Source: Lentimicrobium sp. (lineage in GTDB: Bacteria; Bacteroidota; Bacteroidia; Bacteroidales; Lentimicrobiaceae). Taken from it: a stretch of 64,000 bases of DNA. Below the pieces are notes generated by a model, which ran no database searches, was not told the origin of the DNA, and saw only the letters and a list, made by a program, of their open reading frames with translations. Location of the stretch: assembly GCA_019429275.1 (NCBI GenBank), contig JAHYJC010000007.1:1-64000 (forward strand), written 5' to 3'. Shown here one piece after another: positions 37,891 to 46,225 of the stretch (position 1 is its first letter; each line of letters begins with the position of its first letter). Made by a program: the position numbers and the translations under genes.

Positions 37891-40317
37891 ATGATAAAAC
37901 AAAGCCTCAACCGGAAAATAAAAATATTCATAACCCTGCTGACTTTTCTGATGATTTCAGGACAGTCATTCGGCCAGACCTATCTGTTCTTTCAGGATAG
38001 CCCGGCGAATGATCTGTACGATTTCAGCTGGATGGAGCTAACTCCTCCCAGTGAACTAACACGTATGGGTGCTGATTTGAGAAAGTTTCCGGTTGAGGCT
38101 ATTATTCCGGCCATACAAGGTACCAACAGCCTGCGGCTCAGATGGAAATCTGTCAGCGGCGGTGATTGGGTGGCCATTGCAGCACCTTTAAACTGGGCAA
38201 ATTATAACATCAGCGACACCGATACCCTGTTGTTCTGGCTTCGCTCAACAGAAGGACTGAACAAAAATAATCTCCCAAAAATTTTTCTGGAAGATTCGAA
38301 TAATGTCAAAACTACCAAACACATTTTTTCTAACTGGTGCCCAAATCTCAATTCCGGTGTATGGACAAGAGTAGCCATTCCCATGAGCCTTTTCTTCAAC
38401 TATGGCGATCCGGTTGATTTTACGAGGATTAAAACCACTGGTTTTGCTCAAAATGTTGCCGACGGGGTATCGCATACCTTACTGGTTGATGACATGCGCA
38501 TCTTTAAAGGTGATGGATCTTCTCCACCTGCTTCTCAGCCAACCGGGGTTATCGCCGAAGGCTTCGACAGCCATGTTGAAATCCTATGGAATCCCAATCC
38601 TGAAGCCTTTATCAATGGATATCAGGTTCAACGCACGATTGACAATGGGAACAACTGGGTAACTTCAGCAACTGTAGACAAAAATACAACCCGGCACATT
38701 GACTGGACAAGGCCTCTTGGAGTTGCCATCAATGCTCAATACCGCATCCGAGCGCTGAATTCATCCAACCAACCTTCTGAGCCATCTGTTCCGGCAAATT
38801 CATCCACACGCATTTTTACCGATGATGAATTGCTCGAAATGGTCCAGAAATATACCTTCCGTTATTTCAGCGACTTCGCGCACCCGGTTTCAGGAATGTC
38901 GCGTGAGCGAAATACCTCGGATAATGTTGTCACTACCGGGGGTTCAGGTTTCGGGATTATGGCATTAACTGTCGGAATTGAAAGAGGCTTTATATCACGC
39001 GAAGCTGGCATTGCACAAATGCTGAAAATAATCAGTTTTCTTGAAACTGCCGACCGCTACCACGGAGTGTGGCCTCACTGGCTGAACGGAAATACCGGCA
39101 GAGTTATCCCCTTCAGCGAATTCGACAATGGGGGCGATCTGGTAGAAACAGCTTTTCTGGTGCAGGGTTTACTGATTGCACGCCAGTATTTCAATGAGTC
39201 AACCCAGACGGAGCAACAAATTGTAAGCCGCATCACAGCCCTCTGGGAATCGGTAGAATGGGACTGGTATTCGCGCAACAATTCAGGAGCGCTCTACTGG
39301 CATTGGTCTCCAAACTACGGTTGGCAAATGAATATGGAAGTAAGGGGATGGAACGAAGCAGCCATGGTTTATCTGCTGGCCATTGCATCGCCCACTCATC
39401 CGGTTTCTCCTTCATACTGGAACAATGGATGGGCCGGAATGCCATCCTATATTAATGGAAGATCATTTTATGGCTACATACTTGATGTTGGCTGGGATCG
39501 TGGTGGCCCCCTGTTCTTTGCGCAATATTCATTTCTGGGTTTCGATCCACGAAATATCAAAGATAATTTTACAAACTACTTCAACCTCAACCGCAATCAC
39601 ACCCTTATTCACAGGGCATATAGTATCCAAAACCCCCAGGGCCACACCGGTTATGGACCAAATTGCTGGGGACTTACCGCCAGTGATGATCCTTTCGGAT
39701 ACCAGGTTCATGAACCTGTAAGCGGCCGCGACAACGGCACCATTACCCCAACAGCTGCTCTATCGTCAATGCCTTACACACCCGATGAGTCGCTGGCTGC
39801 ACTTAAGCATTTCTACCGCGAGCTGGGTGACAAAACCTGGGGCTGGATGGGTTTTTATGATGCCTTTAATCAGCGCGAAAACTGGTGGGCAACTTCATAT
39901 CTTGCCATTGATCAGGGCCCAATTATCGGAATGATTGAGAATTATCGATCGGGCCTGCTATGGACTAATTTTATGGCAAACCCCGAAATTGAACCCATGC
40001 TTAACTCTATTGGCTTTGTACCCGATCCGTTTGACCTTGAAGAGATTAGCACAACGCACGACAGAATTGGGCTCTACCCAAATCCATCAGCAACAGGTTA
40101 CACAACACTGTCGATCAACGCCACAACTACTGATGTTTTCGACATATCAATTGTTGATGTAACCGGAAAAAAAATCAGTTACCTGCCAGGAATTTCAGTA
40201 ACCCCGCCGGGTGAATACAGGATTAATATAAACACTTCCGATTTAGGGAAAGGAATGTATTTGATTTCAGTAAATGGAGTGCAGCAAAATTATTCAAGGA
40301 AACTTTTCATTCAATAA
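37891..40317 (+). CDS. Secreted GH144-type glucanase (glucoamylase family) with FN3-like and T9SS domains
   Basis: This 808-residue enzyme has a signal peptide (ending about residue 29, SFGQT), an N-terminal beta-sandwich of about 175 residues that may bind carbohydrate, an FN3-like domain (about 215-305), a catalytic (alpha/alpha)6 region (about 312-705) and a T9SS tail (about 720-808: LYPNPSATGY, VDVTGKKI, KLFIQ). Family signatures include GGSGFGIMAL, WPHWLNGNTG, GGDLVETAFL, NEAAMVYLLAIASPTH and QGPIIGMIENYRSGLLW. The founding activity of GH144 is endo-beta-1,2-glucanase; other specificities are possible. The tail predicts T9SS export to the surface. It sits between the MFS transporter and SusC. 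Confidence 0.83.
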   Translation: MIKQSLNRKIKIFITLLTFLMISGQSFGQTYLFFQDSPANDLYDFSWMELTPPSELTRMGADLRKFPVEAIIPAIQGTNSLRLRWKSVSGGDWVAIAAPLNWANYNISDTDTLLFWLRSTEGLNKNNLPKIFLEDSNNVKTTKHIFSNWCPNLNSGVWTRVAIPMSLFFNYGDPVDFTRIKTTGFAQNVADGVSHTLLVDDMRIFKGDGSSPPASQPTGVIAEGFDSHVEILWNPNPEAFINGYQVQRTIDNGNNWVTSATVDKNTTRHIDWTRPLGVAINAQYRIRALNSSNQPSEPSVPANSSTRIFTDDELLEMVQKYTFRYFSDFAHPVSGMSRERNTSDNVVTTGGSGFGIMALTVGIERGFISREAGIAQMLKIISFLETADRYHGVWPHWLNGNTGRVIPFSEFDNGGDLVETAFLVQGLLIARQYFNESTQTEQQIVSRITALWESVEWDWYSRNNSGALYWHWSPNYGWQMNMEVRGWNEAAMVYLLAIASPTHPVSPSYWNNGWAGMPSYINGRSFYGYILDVGWDRGGPLFFAQYSFLGFDPRNIKDNFTNYFNLNRNHTLIHRAYSIQNPQGHTGYGPNCWGLTASDDPFGYQVHEPVSGRDNGTITPTAALSSMPYTPDESLAALKHFYRELGDKTWGWMGFYDAFNQRENWWATSYLAIDQGPIIGMIENYRSGLLWTNFMANPEIEPMLNSIGFVPDPFDLEEISTTHDRIGLYPNPSATGYTTLSINATTTDVFDISIVDVTGKKISYLPGISVTPPGEYRININTSDLGKGMYLISVNGVQQNYSRKLFIQ

Positions 40318-40447
40318 TCATTGCTTTTAAACAGTCCTTGAAAGGAGGTAAAAGCAAAACAAGACAAGATCTACAAGCTTCCTATTGATTAGCAATATTA
40401 ATGGTTACCTGCAATCAAACCTAAACCAACAACCAAAATACAACCAA

Positions 40448-43400
40448 ATGAAAAAAATAAAACTACTATTCATCCTGATGTTTGTCATGGGTTTTCTGCC
40501 ACTGGCCATGGCCCAGCAAATCAAGGTTTCCGGTCAGGTTAAAAGTGCCGACGATGGCGAAACTCTCCCGGGAGTAACCGTTGTGGTAAAAGGCACTACA
40601 ACCGGAGCAGCCACTGATCTCGATGGCCGTTATAGTCTTGATGTCCCTTCAACCGCTACACTTGTTTTCAGCTTTGTGGGCATGGAAACACAGGAAATCG
40701 CGGTTCAGGGAAAAACTACCATTAATGTTGCACTGTCTTCCTCAGCCAGCATGCTCGACGAGGTAGTTGTGGTAGGTTATGGTTCATCCAAGCGGCTTGA
40801 TCTTACCGGCTCAATTACTACCGTGAAAGCAAAAGACCTTGCTTATCAGGCCGTTGCAAATCCAGCTCAGGCTTTGCAGGGTAAAGTAGCCGGAGTTCAG
40901 GTTACCAACAGCGGTTCGCCCGGAAGTTCCCCGGTTATCCGCATACGCGGACTGGGTACAGTGTCTTCCAGTTCATCGCCCCTTTATGTGGTTGATGGAA
41001 TTTTAACCAACGACATCAGCTACCTGGGAACCAACGATATAGAAAATATTACTTTCCTGAAAGATGCCTCTTCATCAGCCATTTACGGGGTAAGGGCTGC
41101 CAATGGTGTAATTATTGTAACCACAAAGCGAAGCAGCAGCCGCGAAGCACGCATATCCTATTCGGGATATACCGGATTCCAGAAAGTAGTCAATAAATTT
41201 GAACTCGCCAAAGGAACCCAATACATCGACCTGATCAATGAAAAGAACAAATACCTTGCTGAAGCCGCCGGAAGCGAATTTACTCCGGTTGACCCCAACG
41301 ACTATCCCGATGCCATTGATTGGTATGACGAGGTTTTGCGAGGAAAAGCTTTAACCCAGAGCCATGATGTAAGCGTAATGGGCGGTTCTGCCAAGAGCCT
41401 TTATACTTTCGGAGCCTCCTGGTTTATGCAGGAAGGTCTGGTAAAAGGCCATGATTATGACCGCATCAATATCAGGTCATCCCTGGAATCAGAAGTTCTG
41501 AAAAACCTTAAAGTCGGCTATTCTGCAAACCTTTCAAATTTTAAATTTAAGAATGTACCCGGTGTATTCTACAATGCATACGTTGCCCCTCCGGTGTTTA
41601 CAGCAAAAATAAACGACTCAACATTTAATCCTATGGGTTCAGGAAGCCTTGGAAACTTTGCCAATCCGGCTGCCCAGCTTTATTATTTTAATAGTCGTTC
41701 CAACGGAATCCGTTTTCTGGGAAGTGCCTTTGCTGAACTCAGCTTTCTGCAACACTTCAAGCTTAAAACATCTTATGGCCTGGACTATGGTAATAACCGG
41801 AACCGAAGTTACACACCGTATTATGTAGTTTCAGAAACACAGGTTGACACCAACCGTATGCTCAGCCGTTCAATGGGATATTCGACAGACGGATTCTGGG
41901 ACAATACACTGACTTACGAGAATTATATTGGCAAACACAGGTTCTCGGTAATGGCTGGTGTTTCTGCTCAGGATTTCAGAAGCCTTAATCTTTCTGGCTC
42001 CAGAAGCGGAGTAGAAAATTATGGCGATCATTCTCTTTACCTGAACTATGGAGAACAATCTACTTCCAATTCAGGCGATGGAGGATCAAGAATTACTGCA
42101 CTTTCCTATTTCGGAAGGGGAACTTACAACTTCAATGACCGTTACCTGTTTACTGGAACTCTGCGTTATGACGGCAGTTCGGTTTTCCCTGCCGATGAAA
42201 GGTACGATCTCTTCCCCTCCGTTGGTTTTGGATGGGTGATGTCGAACGAAGACTTTATGCAGAATCAGGGAATCTTCGACTTCCTTAAAATGAGGGCCAG
42301 CTGGGGTGTTACCGGAAACAACCGAATCCCTGCCAACATATACACGCTCACCATTGCCAAAGGCGGGGAACTTTCTACGGCATTCGGGCCAGGCGGCAAT
42401 GTTGTGATTGCTGAAGGCGCAAACATTACCAGCGCAGTCCCTCCAACATTGCGGTGGGAAAAAGTTAAGGAATTCGATATAGCCTTCGAAGGACTCGCCA
42501 TGGAAAACAAACTTTCGTTTGAACTTGATTACTACCATAGATTAACTGTCGATGGCATCTTCCCGACAACTCTTTCTGCAACAGCAGGGACTTCGGGCAG
42601 CTATTTACAGAACAATGGCGACTTCCTCAATTCAGGGGTCGAACTTACCCTTGGATGGACCGATAAAGCCGGTGACCTGAATTATTCTTTCAATACCAAT
42701 TTCACTTACAATAAAAACGAGGTTAAGGATTTACTCGAAGGAACCCTTGGACTTTACGGCGGAAATCTGCCGGTGGGAGGATTTTTCTCCACCTATACCG
42801 TTATCGGAGAGCCCATCGGATCCTATTACGGGCGGAATGTGCTGGGAATTTTTCAGAATGAAAGTGAAATAGAAAACTACACCTGGACTGATCCCGAAAC
42901 CAATGAAGTAAATCTGGTTCAACCCAATGCAAAACCCGGTGACTTCAAATATGAGGATGTTGACAACAATGGCCTTATCGATGCCAAAGACCGGGTATTC
43001 TTGGGAAGTGCTTTACCAACCTACCTGTTTGGTTTCAATGCCTCGTTTGAATTTAAAGGCTTTGATTTCGGAATTGACCTGTATGCCCAGGGAGGCAATA
43101 AAATATACAATGCAAAACGTGCTCAGAGGCTTGGTAATGAGAACTATGATCTTGATTTTTTCGAAAATCGCTGGAATGGAGAAGGAACATCAAGCGATTA
43201 CCCCTCTGCTGACCTTACCGGCGACAACATGCTACCCAACTCCTGGTACATAGAATCCGGCGGGTTTATGCGCATACGGAATATTCAGCTGGGATATACC
43301 ATTCCTGAAAAAGCAGCAGCCAAAATCGGAGCAAGAAGTTTACGTGTATACGTAAACACTTCCAACCCTTTCACATTCTTCAAATACAATGGTTTCAGCC

Positions 43401-43498
43401 CCGAGATTGCTACTTCTTCACCAACCTCACAAGGCATTGACCTGAATGTGTATCCGATGTCGGCTACCTACAACTTTGGCGTAAATGTTAATTTCTAA
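40448..43498 (+). CDS. SusC/RagA-type TonB-linked outer-membrane importer, cluster 1
   Basis: This 1,016-residue protein starts at the ATG at 40448, since MKKIKLLFIL... gives a proper signal peptide (cut after AMAQ); the longer frame from 40385 adds only a hydrophilic leader. It has a carboxypeptidase-like domain (QIKVSGQVKSADDGETLPGV), the LDEVVVVGYG linker, a plug domain with TKRS motifs and a C-terminal barrel. With the SusD lipoprotein 18 bp downstream it forms a pedal-bin glycan importer. Gene neighbours point to a beta-glucan substrate. Confidence 0.93.
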   Translation: MKKIKLLFILMFVMGFLPLAMAQQIKVSGQVKSADDGETLPGVTVVVKGTTTGAATDLDGRYSLDVPSTATLVFSFVGMETQEIAVQGKTTINVALSSSASMLDEVVVVGYGSSKRLDLTGSITTVKAKDLAYQAVANPAQALQGKVAGVQVTNSGSPGSSPVIRIRGLGTVSSSSSPLYVVDGILTNDISYLGTNDIENITFLKDASSSAIYGVRAANGVIIVTTKRSSSREARISYSGYTGFQKVVNKFELAKGTQYIDLINEKNKYLAEAAGSEFTPVDPNDYPDAIDWYDEVLRGKALTQSHDVSVMGGSAKSLYTFGASWFMQEGLVKGHDYDRINIRSSLESEVLKNLKVGYSANLSNFKFKNVPGVFYNAYVAPPVFTAKINDSTFNPMGSGSLGNFANPAAQLYYFNSRSNGIRFLGSAFAELSFLQHFKLKTSYGLDYGNNRNRSYTPYYVVSETQVDTNRMLSRSMGYSTDGFWDNTLTYENYIGKHRFSVMAGVSAQDFRSLNLSGSRSGVENYGDHSLYLNYGEQSTSNSGDGGSRITALSYFGRGTYNFNDRYLFTGTLRYDGSSVFPADERYDLFPSVGFGWVMSNEDFMQNQGIFDFLKMRASWGVTGNNRIPANIYTLTIAKGGELSTAFGPGGNVVIAEGANITSAVPPTLRWEKVKEFDIAFEGLAMENKLSFELDYYHRLTVDGIFPTTLSATAGTSGSYLQNNGDFLNSGVELTLGWTDKAGDLNYSFNTNFTYNKNEVKDLLEGTLGLYGGNLPVGGFFSTYTVIGEPIGSYYGRNVLGIFQNESEIENYTWTDPETNEVNLVQPNAKPGDFKYEDVDNNGLIDAKDRVFLGSALPTYLFGFNASFEFKGFDFGIDLYAQGGNKIYNAKRAQRLGNENYDLDFFENRWNGEGTSSDYPSADLTGDNMLPNSWYIESGGFMRIRNIQLGYTIPEKAAAKIGARSLRVYVNTSNPFTFFKYNGFSPEIATSSPTSQGIDLNVYPMSATYNFGVNVNF

Positions 43499-43516
43499 CC
43501 TCAAAAACAGGATATC

Positions 43517-44962
43517 ATGAAAGCAAATAAATGGATAGTATCCTTCTTATTTATAACAGCGCTGATTTTCAGCTCCTGTAAGGATTATCTCGATTTTCCA
43601 CCTGAAAATTCCATACCCGCCGAAGGATTTTTCGAAACCGCGGAACATGCAGAGCAATCGGTCAACTCAATTTATGCCCACCTGCGTTCCTGGCCTATGG
43701 TTTCTTTTGCATACATCATTATGCAGGAAATCACTTCAGACAATGCCGTTAAAGGCAGTGCTGTTGGCGATGCATCCTTCATCAATGATTACGACAACTT
43801 TACCTTCACTGCCAACCAGTTTGTATTAAAAGACTACTGGGCCGGCCGTTACACAGGAATAAACCTGGCCAATCAATCCATTTCAAACATCCCGGATATA
43901 ACAATGAACGAATCATTGAAAACCAGGTTAATTGGCGAGGCCAAATTTTTAAGGGCACTTCTTTATTTTGATCTTGTTCGCGCTTTTGGCGATGTTCCCA
44001 CACCAACAGCTGTTCCGGTTGGCCCTGAAATCAATTTCCGCACTCCTGAAGCCCAGGTTTACGAACAAATAGAGAGTGATCTGCTTGATGCCATCAGTGT
44101 TTTACCTGCAACCTACGATGCTGCCAATAAAGGAAGAGCAACCTCAGGAGCAGCCAAAGGCTTACTGGCTAAAGTTTATCTTTATATCGAAAGGTATGGT
44201 GATGCCAGTCGACTGGCTTCGGAAGTGGTAAGTTCAGGAATTTACAGCCTTGAAAACAACTTTTATAATGTTTTCAGGGTGGCGGCAGAAAACGGCCCCG
44301 AATCGTTGTTCGAAATTCAGGCACAGCAAATCGATGGAAACTGGGGAGTTTCATTCTCTCAGCATTCCGAAGTTCAATCGGTGCGCGGCCAGTGGGGCTG
44401 GGGTTTTAACATCCCAACTGATGACCTCGCTGAAGCCTTTGATGCAGCCGGCGACAATGTGCGGAAAGCAGCAACCATACTTTACAAGGGCGATGTAACC
44501 CCTGATGGCGATGTAATTGCCGGAGTTCCCTCATTGGATGGTATTTCCGGAATACCAAGATACAATGGTAAAGCTTACTATCCGCCTGCACAACAGGTTT
44601 ATGGACCTTTTGGTTCAGGACAAAACATCAGAGTTCTTCGTTATGCCGAAATTCTGCTAATCCAGGCCGAAGCTTTGATTCGCGATGGAAATGCGTCAGC
44701 TGCTGCTGCACCGCTCAACGCTGTAAGAGGCCGTGTTCAACTGCCACTCATCAGTTCTCCTTCACTGGAAGATGTTCTTCTCGAACGCCGGCTTGAACTG
44801 GCTTTTGAAGGTGATCGATTCTTTGACCTTGTACGAACCGGAAAAGCAGCTACTGTGCTGGCCTCAAAAGGATTTACAAGTGGCAAAAATGAACTCTTTG
44901 CCGTACCACAGGAATTGATTGATCTTTCTGAAGGAAACCTGACTCAAAATCCTGGTTATTAA
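43517..44962 (+). CDS. SusD/RagB-type surface lipoprotein, cluster 1
   Basis: This 481-residue protein has a lipobox with Cys21 (FSSCKDYLDFPPEN), the SusD N-terminal helices (RALLYFDLVRAFGDVP) and the C-terminal ERRLELAFEGDRFFDLVRTGK and LTQNPGY motifs. It binds glycan at the surface and lids the SusC pore. The start lies 18 bp after SusC. A strong terminator follows at 45015. Confidence 0.93.
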   Translation: MKANKWIVSFLFITALIFSSCKDYLDFPPENSIPAEGFFETAEHAEQSVNSIYAHLRSWPMVSFAYIIMQEITSDNAVKGSAVGDASFINDYDNFTFTANQFVLKDYWAGRYTGINLANQSISNIPDITMNESLKTRLIGEAKFLRALLYFDLVRAFGDVPTPTAVPVGPEINFRTPEAQVYEQIESDLLDAISVLPATYDAANKGRATSGAAKGLLAKVYLYIERYGDASRLASEVVSSGIYSLENNFYNVFRVAAENGPESLFEIQAQQIDGNWGVSFSQHSEVQSVRGQWGWGFNIPTDDLAEAFDAAGDNVRKAATILYKGDVTPDGDVIAGVPSLDGISGIPRYNGKAYYPPAQQVYGPFGSGQNIRVLRYAEILLIQAEALIRDGNASAAAAPLNAVRGRVQLPLISSPSLEDVLLERRLELAFEGDRFFDLVRTGKAATVLASKGFTSGKNELFAVPQELIDLSEGNLTQNPGY

Positions 44963-45014
44963 TTCAGCAGATGATCTGAAACAATAAACTGATTTACAGT
45001 ACATTGATTTGTTT

Positions 45015-45056
45015 AAAAGCCAGAGAATCATAAACAAGTATCTCTGGCTTTTTTTT
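45015..45056 (+). terminator. Terminator after the cluster 1 SusD gene
   Basis: A 12-bp perfect stem, AAAAGCCAGAGA (45015-45026) with TCTCTGGCTTTT (45041-45052), is followed by a T-run to 45056. It separates the SusCD operon from the genes downstream. Confidence 0.9.
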
Positions 45057-45070
45057 ATTTTTTATAGTTT

Positions 45071-45134
45071 GTCCCCGTGTCTCCTCGTCCCCTTGTCCCC
45101 TTGTCTCCATGTCCCCTTGTCCCCTTGTCCCCCA
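45071..45134. repeat. Eight-unit GTCCCCTT minisatellite
   Basis: Eight consecutive 8-bp units read GTCCCCGT, GTCTCCTC, GTCCCCTT, GTCCCCTT, GTCTCCAT, GTCCCCTT, GTCCCCTT and GTCCCCCA. The array is strongly strand-biased (C and T on the plus strand) and lies between the SusD terminator and the end of the convergent gene at 45138. Confidence 0.9.
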
Positions 45135-45137
45135 TTT

Positions 45138-45899
45138 TCAATTCAAAGGGCCCTCATCTACACTCCTGAACCGGTGTCCGTCATTCACCACAAACCAAAC
45201 TGCTACATCTCCGGTACGGTAGATTGATTCTACTTTTTTGTTGTTTATGTTTATTTTCCTGGGAGTCATCATCCTTCTTATGGTTCGCTCGTCGCGGTTA
45301 AAGCCAACATCAAAAGCTGTAGCGTAAAACCGTGCCTTATCTTCATCATTTTTCCATTGCAGATGGGAATATCGCTTGTCCATGATCTTGATAAACATTG
45401 TAAGATAGCGTAACTGCCAGCTATCTGACTGTAATCTTTTTGCCCTTTCGCTTCTTGCTTTGCTTGTATTTGATATTAAAAATTTATAGGGTCCGAGTTT
45501 TTGCCTGAGATAGGTTCGTTCAACCAGCTCGGCAAAGGAGGGTTTCATTTGAAAGCGACCCACCGAATAATGGCCGTATTTCCTGCCCGATTGAATATAT
45601 AGTGAACGCATGGTATTGGTTTCAAAAATTTCGCGAAGCGTTGAATACCTGATCATCGATGGAATAACAGCACCAAATGCAATATCAGGCCGTATGCCTT
45701 CAATTTCCAGACTATCAGACATCCAGTTGTTCTTCAATAAATAATCCACAGCATCATAATACTTATTTCCTAATTCAGTGGAGAGATTCTGATTGACATA
45801 ATGTTCCTGCCCCTGACAAATAAGTGCATTAAAAAAAATCCACTTCAGCAGGAAAACAGGCAGATAAATTAAAATGAAATTTTTAATTTTTGATTCCAC
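45138..45899 (-). CDS. Secreted protein of unknown function, possibly lysozyme-like
   Basis: This 253-residue protein has a hydrophobic N-terminal segment (about 8-30, ALICQGQ) that should act as a signal peptide. The body is basic and helical. A segment HYSVGRFQMKPSFAELVE (about 111-128) looks like the SxG...Q region of lysozyme-fold lytic transglycosylases, and IRPDIAFGAVIPSMIRY precedes it. This similarity is weak and the catalytic Glu was not fixed. It is on the opposite strand from cluster 1, so it is probably an independent gene. Confidence 0.6.
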   Translation of the reverse strand: MESKIKNFILIYLPVFLLKWIFFNALICQGQEHYVNQNLSTELGNKYYDAVDYLLKNNWMSDSLEIEGIRPDIAFGAVIPSMIRYSTLREIFETNTMRSLYIQSGRKYGHYSVGRFQMKPSFAELVERTYLRQKLGPYKFLISNTSKARSERAKRLQSDSWQLRYLTMFIKIMDKRYSHLQWKNDEDKARFYATAFDVGFNRDERTIRRMMTPRKININNKKVESIYRTGDVAVWFVVNDGHRFRSVDEGPLN

Positions 45900-46225
45900 A
45901 CTATATCTTTTCGGAAAGAACGTGTTTGCATATCTCTTTTCGGAAAGTTCAAAAATAAACGAATTCTTTTAAAGTTGAAGAATTATAAGCCAACATAATA
46001 CATACCTGCAAACAAAAAGTCCGGCTATACGTCAATTCAGATATGAAATTTTCAGGGCATCATATCGGTTATATTTATCCCGTTTCAAGGACTGTTGTTG
46101 CTCAACAGGGACATTAAAAAAAAAAAAAAAATCTTAAAAAAACATTTTCTTAATTCCTTTTGCTTACCATTGAAAAATCATCTATATTTGTAGGACAAAT
46201 GATTTCTAACCAAAACCAAATAACT
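45900..46225 (+). promoter_or_regulatory. Leader with A16 tract and a strong promoter for the next gene
   Basis: The gap includes a run of 16 A (46116-46131). A small hairpin (CTGTTG at 46092-46097 with CAACAG at 46103-46108) lies before it. The promoter is TTTG at 46159-46162 with a 20-nt spacer to TATATTTG at 46183-46190, an excellent match to the Bacteroidota consensus. The ATG lies 36 nt after the -7 box. No gene is visible in the gap. Confidence 0.75.

Noticed and set aside
40385-40447. A start 21 codons upstream of SusC at ATG 40385.
   Set aside because: The added leader is hydrophilic and hides the signal peptide, whereas the ATG at 40448 begins a standard one.
46092-46131. Hairpin followed by A16, considered as a terminator.
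   Set aside because: On the plus strand the tract is A, not T; on the minus strand the U-run would precede the stem. It does not have terminator geometry.
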